A DNA stretch of 64,000 nt, taken from contig NC_045150.1 in NCBI RefSeq assembly GCF_008831285.2, positions 11,389,868 to 11,453,867 on the forward strand, written 5' to 3'. The notes under the pieces are model-generated. The model was not told the origin of the DNA, did not search any database, and saw nothing but the letters and a program-made list of their open reading frames with translations. Below are positions 13,681 through 26,641 of this stretch, piece by piece; position 1 is the first letter of the stretch, and every line of letters begins with the position of its first letter. This DNA is from Nymphaea colorata (taxonomy: Eukaryota > Streptophyta > Magnoliopsida > Nymphaeales > Nymphaeaceae). The translations under genes were made by a program, and so were the position numbers.

Positions 13681-14200
13681 GCTCTGATACCAAATGTTGG
13701 GATTTCTCCCCATAACGCATATACAAAACCAAACGTATATACCCTAAACAGGATCATGCTCATGCTAAATCATTGAAATAAACGAAACCTTAAACTGAAG
13801 CGGAAGCGTACCTGAATCCATCTGATCTGGTGCACGGGAAGATCGCAGCAGGGTCTTCCAGGGTACGTGCGGTGCGCGTGAGGTCTCTCTCAGATGGGGA
13901 AGAGAAAACCCTAGAAACCAAAAGCAACTGTTCGCACGACCCCAGGGACCACTACCATTTTATAATAAGGACAATTACGGATTCCACCCATCAAAGAGTC
14001 CGTAATTCCGTACTAGTATCTATACATTTCAAAATTACCCCATACCATCTAAAATGACGTAATATCCCAAAACGCAATCACTTAAGCGGATATTTACGTT
14101 AAGACAGCCATAATGGCTGAAATTCCTTATAGACATATGTCGGCCCACCAAATGATCTTACACCTCCATCTACACTTCAGAGTTTCCACCAACTAGACGG
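13681..14200 (-). mobile_element. Copia primer-binding site and LTR (minus strand)
   Basis: On the minus strand TGGTATCAGAGC (13681-13692) is the initiator-Met tRNA complement used as primer-binding site by plant LTR elements. Two bases further the LTR edge reads CCCAACA on the minus strand, that is TG at 13695 on the plus strand. The other LTR end is not clearly visible; 14200 is only an estimate. The LTR differs from that of the Copia element at 60264. This is a truncated end, with no body and no second LTR in the window. Confidence 0.6.
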
Positions 14201-14464
14201 CAGTTGTAGTGAATTCCAGCTTTCTTTGAAGCAAAAGTAACCATGAAATTAGAACCCTAACCGTAAACAGAATCTGTATATCAGTATATTGACACCAACT
14301 TCGGTATCTATGAACGGGAAACCTCCAATGCCACCCGCTGGCGCTAAATAAACGGCTGCTTATCCAAAACGAATAGGACATGTAGAAAGAAACGAACAAT
14401 GAGTCGCTTCTATCGCTTCTAACCTCTCATAGCACCAATGACATAACAATAAAAGCATCACCCA

Positions 14465-14846
14465 TTAGTTCCGCAAAGAGAAAAGCAGACCCACACACAA
14501 AAAATGAAAATAAGCTAAATGCAGCACCACGTTCATCAAAACTAGAACCACAAAGCAACTAGGGTTTCTCCCATTACATGTATAAATGACAAGAACAACA
14601 GTAGATTTTACCAGAATTGCTATCATAATCTTCGTATCGTTGGCAATGTGATCGAAGAATTCCAGCGCCCTGGATTGCCTGTGTTTTTGAGAGGCAAATG
14701 CTTGGTCGTCGGGAGGACGTGAGGACTTCCTATTGCCGGACGGCAATCTCCTTGCCCTTCCCTTTTGCGTCTACCATCTCCGCTTCCTCTCCCTCTAGGA
14801 GAGAGTCGGAAATGGAGGAATGAGCAGGCCAATGATTATTTATACC
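14465..14846 (-). promoter_or_regulatory. Possible minus-strand promoter and first exon
   Basis: A TATAAATA box on the minus strand (14837-14844) is followed at a typical distance by a CT-rich leader. The first ATG gives only a 15-codon frame. A longer minus-strand frame without an ATG (14465-14746) reads into a possible donor, CTG|GTAAAA, near 14611. I recognise no protein. It may be part of the adjacent retroelement or the orphaned 5' end of a gene. Confidence 0.25.
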
Positions 14847-16440
14847 GCGTTAATGACATCCGCAGGTGAGGTGGCAGTATACGGTATTTAAGTTTTTACA
14901 GAAAATGCTCTTTTGTCTCTTTTCATCTGATGTAGGGCCCGCTTTAGTGGGGAAGGAATTTGACCATTTGAGGGTAAAAATGTCCCAAATGAATGGGGAG
15001 AACTGGCTCTGCATGTCCACCGCCCATCTTGATGACGTGGATGGTTCTGATTATTTCCTTCCCAGTGAAAACTGTGAATACCTTTTCTCTTTATGTGATC
15101 ACTCCTCCGTCCTCACTCCCAACTTCGAAACGGCCCTACCGCCCTACCATTAAGGAAGTATTTTAGTTTTTAACGTTAAATTGCTGCGCCTGATTTAACG
15201 ACACCATATTTTTTTGAAGGAAAAATAATCATGTCGCCCTAAGTTTAATTTTCTTTTCCACTACATGAAGAATATCTGTCCCATCTTCTGCCACCAAATG
15301 TAAAATAACTTTTTTTCTTTAACTGCTTTTTCAGACTTGAGATGTTCAATGTTGTCTTTCCTTAAAATCTTATGTTCTATCATTCCAAATTTTATTTCAG
15401 AGTTAATTTTTCGCATTTATTCCTCACTTATGGAAGCATAGGCATCTTCCCGAAGTTGCGGAAGCTTTATTTAAGATTTTATGACAAAACTTCCTGTATA
15501 TTATTATAGTTGCACATTTCATTAGTTACATTTACATGTGTATTTTGGGTGTGAAAAGGCTTTTATGAGACTCTTTTTAGGCATCTACCAAAGTATAGAT
15601 TTAAGAGCTCTTGATTATTTATCTTGTCCATGATGTAAACCTTCAGAAAATTATCTTCTTGTGTTAACTAATGTTTGTTTATCCGATATTTATATGGTCA
15701 ACATAACCATAGATATGTGATCTTAAAAAAATATAAAATATTTCATAACTCACATGTTTTATGAAATTGTGTTCCCCCACACACTCGTGAGAAATTGCAT
15801 GCCCATGACCTTGTATTGCCTCGACTAGCTTCGGACCATGATCTTACTTCTAAGTTATACTGTGTACATTTAGAGAATTAATGGACAAATCACCATTCTA
15901 CTTGTATACACTAACAATTATACGATGACTGCAAACAACTATGGTCGATGAATTATATGTTTGAAATCATATTTGCACTCTCAAGTTCAACTTAAGGTCT
16001 TGGCAAGTTCAGATACTTTTTGCGGTTAGAAGTTGCAATGTGACATACATGGGTATTCCTAAACCAAGGGCAAATTTACACTTGATAATACTCTACACAT
16101 ATGGGACCAGTTATGAAACATCACGGTACATTTTCTGTAGCATAAGAATTTTATTTACATCGAAGGCAGGAAATTTGCTAAAATTAACAATGCCTCCAGA
16201 TATTTCATGGTAACTAGGCCAAATTGTTCAGTTCTCATAGTGTGCCAATTCAAGCACGATGAAAAAAAACCATACTTCAAATGCTGACTTCAAGTTTTAA
16301 CATCCATGAAATTTTAACATAATATTGACACTGATATTATACCTTCACAAAAAAGTGTGACTCAACTATAAATGTTTGGTTGCGTAGACTATGTTCGTAG
16401 TCCCACTATTCAGCTTCATGATGCTTTAACATGTGAGGTC
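14847..16440. other. Intergenic, no gene seen
   Basis: AT-rich DNA with no supported gene. It includes one copy of a dispersed repeat at 15255-15405. The remainder shows nothing I can identify. Confidence 0.55.
15255..15405. repeat. Dispersed repeat, copy 1 of pair
   Basis: About 150 bp, including CCCATCTTCTGCCACCAAAT and TGTTCAATGTTGTCTTTCC, recurs in the same orientation at 42730-42880 with few differences. Confidence 0.8.
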
Positions 16441-17379
16441 AAAGCCATGGCATGGCGTAGCGAGAATTTTTTTGGCTAAGGGACATTGTTGTAAAAATTT
16501 TCATTTCTCATGGGGCATAACTAAATGATTATAAGACACCTATATAAAAAAATAACTTTTTTGTTGTTTAACACGGATCAACAATGTTTATTAACAGGAT
16601 TTAACAGCCTTTTTGCTTAACAAGACTGAGTGAAGGGTGAGTCAAGCAGGGAGTCAGGCCGAGTCAAAAGCTAGTCGAGTCAACCTTGACTCGGGGCCAG
16701 GTTTTCTAACTATACATCCTGACTCGGGCGATTTCCGAGCTCGTTGAGTCAGGCAACTATGCATGAAATTCATTTTTTTCTTCACTGTGGAAGAGGAATT
16801 TGGATTTGCCTTGGTTCACGGCCCTGCAGTACATCATTCATTTCCTTCAAGGACATCGAGATTGCAACCAGTACATTACCTCAAACATGTATGTTTTGTC
16901 TCTGTCACCTCAACAACATGGTTTCTTCTCTTCAACATGCAGTTGAGTAACATTGTTGACAATCTAAACTTCTCCTCATTTTTTTGGCTCCCGATCTTTC
17001 TCAAACACAAACAACCTCTTCCTTCCATTTTGCTCAACTACCATCATTCCCTCACAATATGGATGAGCGCAATGTTTTGGATGAAAAATCCACGGAAGTG
17101 TTTGGATGACACTTGAGCTTAAGAAAACATATTTTTGATAAGAGCCGCTTTCAAACGAAGAGTGAACGACCAAATAGCCACTTTTCCCTAAGTTATTCAA
17201 AACAAAAAAGAAAATGTGTTTTAGGTGTGTTACCCAATAAAGAGCTAGTTCTTAAAAACTTATTAAAAAATTTACCTTTCGCAAGAGCTAGTTTCTACAA
17301 AACTATGTTCTTGAGGGCGTCATCAAAACACCCATTAATCATTTTTAGGGGGTTCCAAAACACCTATAAACCCAGTTTC
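16441..17379. other. Intergenic; decayed hAT-end-like sequence and GAGTCA-rich stretch
   Basis: 16451-16560 resembles the hAT terminus at 44538: a GGCGTAGCGAGAATTTTTTTG start is close to GGCAGAGCCAGAAATTTTTG, followed by GGCTAAGGG and a similar AT-rich stretch. 16620-16750 is rich in GAGTCA/GACTCG steps, a composition common in plant repeats. No protein is supported in the open frames at 16744-17391. Confidence 0.35.
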
Positions 17380-17943
17380 TATGTCGTCTAAATGCCCTCA
17401 AAGTGGGCTTGAAACACAAACCCCATTTCACAAGTAAATTATTGAGACAAACTTTACCATTGTAGAACTGAAACATTTTATATCGCAATAGCTTTTCCAT
17501 TACAAACTGAGTCACTTCCAAATGTCATACTTTAACATCTAAGTGTTGAAACTGTTAGTGCTATAGTTATTACCCAAGGTGTACGTTGTTACTTTTTTAT
17601 TGTTCTCGTAGAAAAGATTAAAAGTGAAAGGTAGAAAAGATGAGTGACATGGATATAGTAAAATTAATGCCCCAAATAGCAAGACAGTAGGCCAAATCAA
17701 ATTAGAGTCCGTTTACAAAAAAGAAAACCTACAGCCTTTCCTTTCTAAGCAACCGTCGAAACAATGTGGTGCCTAGAGGGATTGCTATTTCTACGACTGC
17801 CATGTGAGTGTTGCAAGTCTTTTAACAATTTAGCAGTGGTGACGAGTCTCCATCAGCCCAGTAAGGAGCCTAGAAGTTACCTTGTGAGGGAATCCTGCTA
17901 CGAGTTGGCGAACCAGAAAGAAGTTGGTAAAAATAGTTTTATC
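17380..17943 (-). repeat. Inverted duplicate of the 57.3-58.0 kb region
   Basis: The reverse complement of this stretch matches 57280-57975. Shared landmarks are the GGCACCACATTGTTT block, TGTTTCAGTT, CACTTTGAGGGCATTTAGA, and the stretch around AACCAGAAAGAAGTTGG. The downstream copy carries about 140 bp extra near 57783-57925. The match stops exactly where the Gypsy LTR starts, so this is the host sequence into which that element is placed. Confidence 0.8.
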
Positions 17944-20076
17944 TGCCCAAAACCAGAGGATAGACGGTGAGTTTGGCTGATTGAGGATCGGCTTGATTGG
18001 TGTTCTTGCGGTGAGAAGCCTGTGCGAGTTTGGGAACTTCAACGGTAGACGGCCGGTTGTTGCTCACAAGCTCCACGGGGGACCAGCGTAAGGGCTCCTT
18101 CGAACGAGCGTCAATCAACTCAAATTCCATTTCTGACCGTGCGCTCAGCAAAGGAGAATAAACCACTGCTCACCAACCTCAAGTCTGAGTACAATTTCAC
18201 ATTCGGTTGAGCAGGAACAATCAGCAAATTGGGCGCAAGTTCCGGACCAATTCTAAGCAAATTCACGGCAGTTTTCACTCTCTCGTTGATTCCTTTAGCA
18301 TCGCCCAGATCTTAGCAAGCTCCCAGCCAATTTATCCACGGCTGAGAACGAGTCTCCGATCAGAAATCTGTCTACATGCCAGAAAATCGGGTCGCTGCTT
18401 CGTTCCCGGCGTAACCCGACGGAGTTCCATATTTGTTGCTTCTTCCTAGTTTATCCATGGTATGATTTATTCAATATCAAAGTTAGAATTACTAATCGAG
18501 GGCAGCTTCGTCATTCACCCACCTAGCGCAAAGGAGACGCGAGCTGCGAGCGTTACACTCCGCAGCCTCCCACTCAGCTTCTCGTCTTTAAGTTGGGAGT
18601 TACACTTCTTTCACGCACTTAATCACAAGCATTCACACCACGAGGGCTCAATCCAGATCTTCTTAGCCATTTGTCTCCAACGTATGAGCCAGCACTGCTT
18701 TCACTTCATTGCGCATTCCCATGTGCCATCATTCAGAATTGAAGAGGTAAGTTACACTCTCGTAGCTAGGAGGCCCTTCGCCACTCCTTAGTCTCTTCAT
18801 CCCTCGTAACTGACCCAAACCCTGTAACTCCAGTAACCTCACTTAATCACCCTCTACCTCGTCATTAGTAACCCCCCTTCATCATTAGGAACCCCTTCAT
18901 TCGCATGACTCTTGGCTTAACCTTCCTTAGAACAATTCCTACTCATTATTACCCACCTCACGTAGGCTTAACTCTCCATCACCCCATGCATCCCCCTTCG
19001 CCTATCTCTAAACCATAACCGATCCACTTGCAATAACCTCACCACTCGTCTAGACTAAGTCCACCTGCTACCGTACCTCCTTCACTCACCTGAACCTAGT
19101 CCACCGGAGCTCACACCTCATACTGAGCTCAGCTGACCCATATCACCTAGACTAAGCCTACCTAAACCCATACCGAGCTCATCTTCTTGTTCCGAGCTCG
19201 GCGGACCCCTTGGACTCCACTAGTTAGGATCCATTTCCAAGGATTGCACGTTATCAAATTAGCATCTCTTCTACAGCAAGTAAGTCATCTTGCAGCCTCC
19301 CTCGCTGCAACCATCTCCCGAACATCTTCCTAGGAGCCAAGGTGACCTCGGCCCGGTGGGCTGAGCCCCTGCCTCCATCCAGGCGCTCGTCCGTCACTTT
19401 GCTGTCTCTCTTGGCCGACCGAGGCCTGCAGCAGCCGTACACCATCCATTTCTGTTGTCGTGATCCTCTATCACTCTCGGCAGTTCGTACTAGAAGACCA
19501 GGCGGGTCTAGCCTCCACTCCACCTCCTTGCTGTGATATCCGAGAGTGGCTGAGCCACTGGTTTTCTCTCGGATCCTATTGCTGTTTAAGCCGATCTCTC
19601 ATCGGCTAGGTAACTTCTAAACATCCTATAGGACGGGGTTATTGGGTGCATTTGCTTTCTAAGCCAGGCTCTAGCCATTTGCTACTGCCGGTAGTCCCTC
19701 CAAGGCACCCTGCGAAGGACACGGCTGCGAGTAGCTAGACCACCAAAGGGAAAGGGCATGGTTTGGTCGTTCTTAGGGATTGTATGAATGGTTTGTGAAT
19801 GAATGATGAGTGAGTTGTGAGAGTTACATCTGTATCGCTCGCGTTTGTACAAGCCTTAATCCCCTCAGTTTTGTAATAGGATTGAAGACTTGGGTCAGGG
19901 AAAACATACTTGTATCTTATACCCAGGGTACTATTAAGCCAGGGTTGCTGTCCGGCAGGAAAAGTTTTGTAAGTATAATTTGCTTAAGTTTGGACTTTTG
20001 GCTACCGCGAGTTGATCCTGGACTTGGGATCTATTCTCGGGCGTAGACATCGCTAGCCGGGTCTAGGTTCCCACCA
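17944..20076 (+). repeat. 5' LTR of the Gypsy element
   Basis: 2133 bp, starting TGCCCAAAACCAGAGG and ending GGTTCCCACCA, directly before the primer-binding site. It matches 26642-28790 along its whole length, apart from a 16-bp deletion near 18328 and point differences. Confidence 0.93.
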
Positions 20077-20078
20077 GT

Positions 20079-20090
20079 TGGTATCAGAGC
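20079..20090 (+). other. Gypsy primer-binding site
   Basis: TGGTATCAGAGC, complementary to the 3' end of initiator methionine tRNA, two bases after the 5' LTR end. It primes minus-strand DNA synthesis. About 860 bp of untranslated leader follows. Confidence 0.93.
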
Positions 20091-20946
20091 ACACTTGCGG
20101 CAGCCAGTGGTATATTTCAGTTGGGTTTGCAGAATATAGCAGAGGATTTTTCAGTTTGGCAGAAGGTTATATCAGATTTAAGTGGAGTTTTGGAAGTTTA
20201 CACTCGGATTTCAAAGCTGGTAGTGTTATAGTAGCAGCTGTCTGAAGAAAAGTGAGAACAGTCCAGACCAATCAAGCAAGTATATCAGACAAAGTTTTGG
20301 TGATTTCTGAGCGGCCTTCCTACCAACCTATTCGTAAATATTTTGGAGACATTTTGCCCAAATTTCGTAAGAAACGGAGTTAAATTGGCGCAGCAGAGGT
20401 CAAATTACACATTCACAGCAAGCATATTACAGTTTCTGAAAGACCAGAAACTACGCCGTATTCTAGAGGCTGGTGCTGTCACCTCCAGCATTGGAATTGG
20501 TCGAGTTTAGGCTTGTTTGAAGCGCCGACTATTCAGGTATCTCCAGTTAAAATTTCAGATTTTTTGGAGTTACGCTTGAAAAGTTATGATTTTTTGAGTG
20601 GACCCCTGTTGCTAGAAGTTTCCTACGCGGCTGAAGAACGAGCGACAAGCTTGACAAACGAGGTCCAGGCGTGACTTTCTAGGCAGATCGACTTAGATTG
20701 GGGAGGAATTAGAAACTAAACTTGGTGCCATTGGATTCCCTAGCGTGTCTAGTATTTTTCATCCAAGTTTCACGATTTTTAGAGTTCTGGAAGTGAAGTT
20801 ATTGAATTTACAAGCTGCACTGGTTTTCTGAAGAATTTCTAGCAACCAGCCCACTAACAAGAGGTTTCCTCTTCAGTCGTTAGCGGTAGCAGCAGATCGT
20901 TGATTGTTGGATCAGCCGTGCGACAGGACTAAGAGCAGAAATTTCA

Positions 20947-22374
20947 ATGGGGAAGAAGGCCAAACCCACTGTCCATGATTCTCCCGAGCAAGAAGTTGAG
21001 ACTTCCAGCCGAGAAGAACAAATCGAATCCAACTTACTTGATATGGAAGCCTTACACCAAGGCCGAGTGAATTCCCTTGAGTCCAGCATGAACCAAATGC
21101 GTCATGAACTACACGAGTACAAGAAGTCCCTTAGTAAACTTGATGAATGAGACCAGATGAAGCAAATGATGACTTCCTTGATTGCTGGCCAAAACACGTT
21201 GATGAAAAGAATGGAACAATTTGACCGAACCACACAAGGCACCACCCCGAACCAGGACAAAGGCAAGGCGCCAATGAACAACCAATTTGTCCCACCTTTT
21301 TCCAGCAGTTTTAACCAGTTCGATCACTTCGGCCATAATGGCACCAGGCAACCCGAAGGCCAAGGAAGCAAGGGACACCATCAAGGGCCCGATTTCCATT
21401 TTAGGTTCGGCTCTAGCAGCCAGCAACAAGCGCCCCAAAACCAGCATTTTAGTAAGAACCAGGGCAAAGATGAAAGTGAAGAAGATGAGGATATGGTGTT
21501 TGTTGACGGAGAACCCTTTAGAGGCAGACGCAACCAAACTCAGCCAAGAATAAGAACCCCAACCGTTAAGATTGACTTCCCACGTTTCACAGGGATTGAT
21601 GCTTCAAGGTTGAAGAGTATTTTGATTGCCATAGCTTCCCGGAAAATGAATGGGTTACAGCAGCTATCCTCAACTTTGATGGAGAAGCTATGAAGTGGTA
21701 TTGCTGGTTCAAACGCCATCAGTCCAACATCACTTAGGAAAATTTCAGTGAGGGTTTGCAAACACGATTTGGTGATTCAGCCTACACAGACTTTGACATA
21801 GAACTTAAAGATTTGGTACAAACGTCCTCAGTCCGAGAGTACCAAAGCAAATTTGAAAGTCTTTCATCCATGGTTGATTGGACCACCAAGTCACTAATCG
21901 GTGCCTACATCGGCGGCCTCAAAGAAGAAGTCAAGATAGACGTACAGCGAAGAAAATACACCCATTTGGTTGAATGCTTCGCCGAGGCTCGAGCAGTAGA
22001 AGAGAGAAATAGGCGCAAGAATGCCTTACGAAAACCGTATAAGGGCAACGAGCCAACCAAGTACAAAGGGCTACCACCAAGAAAGCCTATGCCCTACAAA
22101 AGAGAAGAACAAAAACCCCTCTACCGTGATCGAGTGCCTACCACTTACATAACTAGGCAAGAGAGGGAACAAATGATAAAAAAACAATCAATGTTTCAAT
22201 TGTAAGGAACCATGGAGTGGTACTCACAAGTGCAAAAATCTTCAAGTTTTTCAAGTCATTGATGAAAGCGATAAAGAAGAAGAAGAGTCTAGCCAAGACA
22301 CAAATCCACCTAGTCCGAATGAGGCCAAGACAGATACAAGTGCATCTGAGACTATTGAAGGGACATGTCATGCC
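20947..22374 (+). pseudogene. Gypsy gag (capsid and zinc knuckle), broken
   Basis: The frame opens with ATG at 20947 (MGKKAKPTVHDSPEQEV) and reads as the N-terminal part of a chromovirus Gag. A TGA at 21148-21150 interrupts it where CGA (Arg) is expected. Reading resumes in frame through a Gln/Asn-rich linker to KIDFPRFTGIDA. A frameshift near 21605 moves reading to the frame giving EEYFDCHSFPENEW and FDGEAMKWY, the conserved capsid part. A TAG at 21737-21739 follows, then the frame continues from LQTRFGDSAYTDFDIELK. A last frameshift near 22180 separates the zinc-knuckle-like [14 protein letters not shown] from the upstream frame. The spacing of this knuckle is the variant seen in several plant Gypsy lineages. 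In an active element the product packages element RNA in cytoplasmic particles; this copy cannot make it. Confidence 0.88.
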
Positions 22375-25300
22375 TTGACAGACCCAAAAAGACCGAATGC
22401 CATGAGAGTTGTTGGTAAGATTGAAAAACATAAAGTAGTAGTACTCCTAGACTCGGGTGCTACACACAATTTTGTTAGTGAAGAGGCAGCTCAAGCAGTT
22501 GGGTGCCCACTAGAAGAACAACAGCCAATCTCAGTCATGGTAGGAGATGGGTCCAAACTCGTATGCACACAAAAATGCAAAGGCGTCCTACTATGCATGC
22601 AAAAGGTACCATTCACGATCGATCTTTTAGTACTCTCCATCAGTGGTGTCGATGTGGTATTGGGGGTACAATGGCTAGAGACTCTAGGGGACATCTCTTG
22701 GAATTTCAAAGACATGAGTATGTCTTTTGCTAAGGAGGGAAGTGACCAAAACGTCACCCTAAAGGCAGTAAATACCAACGTTGAACCAAAGGCAGCACTT
22801 AAAGCTCTAGTCGCCCAACAACCAGCGTTTTGGGTTGTTACTAAGGCCATGGACATACCAGCCAAAGATGAGCAAGAAGAAAATATAACAGCCGAGGTTC
22901 AACACGTGCTTGAACAGTTTTCAGATCTCTTTGAGGAACCAAAGGGACTTCCTCCACGTCGAGCTTATGACCATAGAATCATCATGAATCAGGGCGCCGA
23001 ACCTGTCAACGTTCGGCCTTATCGTTATGGTCATCACCAAAAAGCAGAAATTGAAAGATTGGTTAAGGAAATGATAGAGGGTGGTATCATACGCCCTAGC
23101 TGTAGTCCTTTCTCCTCGCAAGTCTTACTAGTTAAAAAGAAAGATAACACATGGCGCTTCTGCGTGGACTATAGAGCACTAAATGAGGCAACTGTGAAGG
23201 ACCGGCATCCAATACCGGTAATCAACGAACTTCTAGATGAGTTAACCGGTGCCTCTGTGTTTTCCAAAATAGACCTACGGGCAGGCTACCACCAGATTAG
23301 AATGCACGATGAAGAGATTCCAAAAACAGCTTTTAGAACTCATGATGGACACTATGAGTTCTTGGTGATGCCTTTTGGCTTAACCAATGCACCCGCCACA
23401 TTCTAAAGGTGCATGAATGATGTTTTCAGGAGGTATCTTAGAAACTTCATCTTGGTATTGTTTGATGACATTCTCGTATATAGCCAGTCAGTAGAGCAAC
23501 ATGCTGCCCACTTGGCCACAGCCTTACAAATTTTGAGGGAACATCGTCTTTATGCTAAGAGGTCAAAATACAGCTTTGGCCAACCCTCAATCAGATATCT
23601 TGGGCACATAGTATCCAAAGAAGGGGAAAAAGCAGACCCTAAAAAATTAGAGGCAATGAACAACTGGCCTTTGCCTAAAGACTTGAAAAGCCTCCATGGA
23701 TTTCTTGGGTTAACCGGCTATTATAGAAGATTCATTCAAGGCTATGGGCTCATAGCCGCCCCATTAGCCCAAATGACTAAGAAAGGAGCATTCGCTTGGT
23801 CAGACAAAGCAAGAGAGGCATTTGAGAAATTGAAATCGGCACTCATGACAGCACCTGTTCTCACCTTGCCCGATTTTGGCAAGCCTTTCACTATTGAAAC
23901 GGATGCTTGTGACATTGGCATAGGAGCTGTCCTCAGCCAAGAAAATCACCCTATATAGCATATATGTCAAAGGCTCTCACCAATCGGGCCAAACCGTTAT
24001 CGACATACAAGAAAGAACTTCTTGCCATAGTGTTGTCAGTTGAGAAATGGAGGCCTTACCTCATAGGCCAAAGATTCATCGTGAAGACAGATCAGAACAG
24101 CCTTAAATACATGCTCAAACAACGAGTTTCAACACCAATACAACAAAGGTGGTTGGCCAAACTCCTCGGATACGATTTTGAAATCGAGTATAAGAAAGGG
24201 CTAGACAATACCGCGGTAGATGCACTATCAAGGTTGGGCGAGCAATTCTTGACACTTTCAATCATAGGGACCAATTTATGGGACCAAATAGCTAATGAGC
24301 AACTAGAGGACGAAGGGTTGAGGCTCATCAAAGCCTCCGTCACTCAAAAACCGGGGACCATTCCCCATTATACCATCAAGGGCAAATTACTTATGAGAAA
24401 GAACCGCACGGTGGTTCCACCTAAATCGGCCCTAAAGCAAGAATTACTACAACATTTTCATTACACTCTATCAGCAGGCCATGAAGGAGTAGTCAAAACA
24501 CTCCACCGAGTGAAGGCTCAATTTTGGTGGACCGAAATGAAGGCAGACGTGAGGAATTATGTTAAACAGTGCCAAATTTGCCAACGTGAAAAGTATGAGG
24601 GAATTAAGCCTCCGGGCCATCTAAATCCCTTACAAGTACCAGAAAAGCCGTGGACCGATGTCACCATGGATTTCAAAGATGCCCTTCCACGATCATAAAA
24701 CAAGGAAGCCATACTTGTAGTGGTCGACAGGTTAACAAAGTACAGCCACTTCGTTCCCTTGCCTAAGAAATATCATGGACAGATGGTGGCTACTAAGTAC
24801 CAAGATCACTTAGGGAAACTACATGGCATGTCTCAGACAATAGTCTGCGATCGAGATTCAATCTTCATGAGTGAATTTTGGAGAGAATATATGAAGCAGA
24901 TGGGGACAACAATCTAATTCAGTACTGCCCACCATCCTCAGACCGATGGGCAAAGTGAAGTGGTCAACCGTTCTTTAGAAACATATCTCTATTGCTTTGC
25001 AGGAGAAAGACCCAACTCTTGGGTAAAGTATCTGTCATGGGCCAAATGGTCCTACAATACGAGTTGGCACTCGTCTACTCAGACCACTCCGTACGAAGCT
25101 CTCTACGGAATTCCCCCCACAACAATTCCAAAATATGAAGAAGGCACGACAAAGGAAGATAAGGTTGATTGTGAGCTATGCACAAGGGAAGAGGTGCTAG
25201 CGTCACTCAAGAAGAATATCATCAAAGCCCAAAATCGAATGAAACAGACATATGAGAAGGGCAGGAAGGATCGTGAATTTATGGTAGGAGACTATGTATG

Positions 25301-26006
25301 GCTTAAAAGATTACCCATGAGGCAAAAGTCCCTCTTAGGGCAGCCTTACTCTAAGCTTTTACCAAGGTTTTTTGGGTCATTCCCAGTGCTACAAAAGATT
25401 GGGAAAGCAGCTTACAGATTAGGCCTCCCACAAACCGCCTTAGTCCATCCAGTCTTTCATGTTTCTCAGCTGAAACCACATGTTGGGGAAGTGCCAAGGC
25501 AGATTGAACAAATTTCGAGCCAACAACAACCAACACCATACCGAATTCTTAAACATAGACATGTTCATCGGAATGGTAGACTATGTCATGAAGTTATGGT
25601 TGAATGGGAAGGACCAGACAACGGCACTTCATGGGAAGAATTTGAGCAGATAGTTAATCGCTTTCCCACTGCACGAGCTTGGGGGCAAGCTCGAGGTAAG
25701 GAGGGAGGATCTGATGCAGACCTTCCCACCAGGATGGCGAGAACTCGGGCCAGCACGGCCAAGCAAGGCCAAGAGAGTCAAGCACCATCGGCCAACATGA
25801 TGAAAAGCATAGATGAGCTAAGGGAGGCTAACATAGAACATGAAGTTGATGCAGCGGGCGGTGTGGGCAGAGCATTATCAGCGGAGTGCGGGCAGTGGGC
25901 TGAAGACTTCAAGGCAGAACAGGCACGGGAACTAGACCTAGATTCGGTTATAGCGAGTTCGAACCCTGAGCCTAGTCCTGACCCAGTCCACGCATGGCAA
26001 GTCTAA
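22375..26006 (+). pseudogene. Gypsy pol (PR-RT-RH-INT-chromodomain), broken
   Basis: Domains in order. Aspartic protease: [12 protein letters not shown] near 22440. Reverse transcriptase: [14 protein letters not shown] near 23260, [12 protein letters not shown] near 23370, catalytic FDDI at 23461. RNase H: ETDACDIGIGAVLSQ near 23900. Integrase: HHCC finger with final CQICQ near 24570, catalytic Asp in DVTMDFKDALP, second Asp in VCDRDSIF, Glu in HHPQTDGQSE near 24935. Chromodomain-like region: PYRILKHRHVHRNGRLCHEV through WEGPDNGTSWEEFE, 25540-25660. Breaks: TAA at 23404-23406 within the RT (Gln expected), TAG with a frameshift at 23956-23958 inside RNase H, TAA at 24696-24698, and TAA at 24915-24917 just before the catalytic Glu motif. 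The C-terminal tail after the chromodomain is about 110 residues long and charged. The product would copy and integrate the element; chromodomains guide plant chromoviruses to particular chromatin. Confidence 0.93.
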
Positions 26007-26641
26007 GGCCTAACTTAGGCAAGTTATATGGCTGATCCCGTGAGGGAGAGGCCAAACTCACTAAACATTCGAGACGTCTCGTCTCGGTCTCCTTTTATGC
26101 TTTTTCTTTATAGTTGAGTCGTTTCATTTCAGCAAGTGTCTCGGTTCTCATGTAAGAACCGGTTTTATTTCAAGTACTTAAACTCTTTTGTAAGTCTTTT
26201 TTCATTATGCAATCAAGAATTAGAAGTTGAGTTTTTTTTTAGTGAATTGGCTCTTGCCTCCCTCTTCCCTTCATCGTCTTACCGCCGGTGATCGGAATCC
26301 AAAGGCTCCAACCCGTGGCTCTGGTTGAAGCAAAACAAGCTTGGAGACATTCCTCGAGGCTACCGGAATTCCTCTTGGAGTTTCTTCATCATACACATAA
26401 TTCCCCGACCTAGTCGCCATCTTCTCATGGTGCAACATCTTCATCCCCGAAAGAAGTTAGAGGCTGGAGAAGTATCACGGGAAGACTTGGGGAAGATCGG
26501 TCCGTGGTTCTGACCGACTAGTACTCGAGTAGAGACATCCGGCTGCAAGAGGTTTGGTAAGAATCGTTGTTCTCCTTGGTTCTTCATCCTCTAGTAGAAA
26601 TCAGAAGTCCATCCGAAATCAACCAAGTCGCCCCTCTTCTC
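26007..26641 (+). other. Gypsy 3' untranslated region
   Basis: Noncoding stretch between the pol stop and the 3' LTR. It ends in pyrimidine-rich sequence instead of the expected purine tract. It contains a T-rich block and a CCGCCGGTGATCGG stretch that resemble LTR interior sequence of related elements, which suggests the true LTR may begin upstream of 26642. Confidence 0.6.

Noticed and set aside
16744-17116. Plus-strand frames of 68 and 117 codons
   Set aside because: Compositionally intergenic, no known motif, no ATG context or splice support.
18207-19536. Several frames inside the Gypsy 5' LTR, repeated in the 3' LTR at 26905-28250
   Set aside because: Frames are conserved only because the LTRs are copies; no known protein.
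21109-21537. 142-codon minus-strand frame over Gypsy gag
   Set aside because: Antisense shadow of gag coding sequence.
22491-22865. 124-codon minus-strand frame over the Gypsy protease region
   Set aside because: Antisense shadow of pol.
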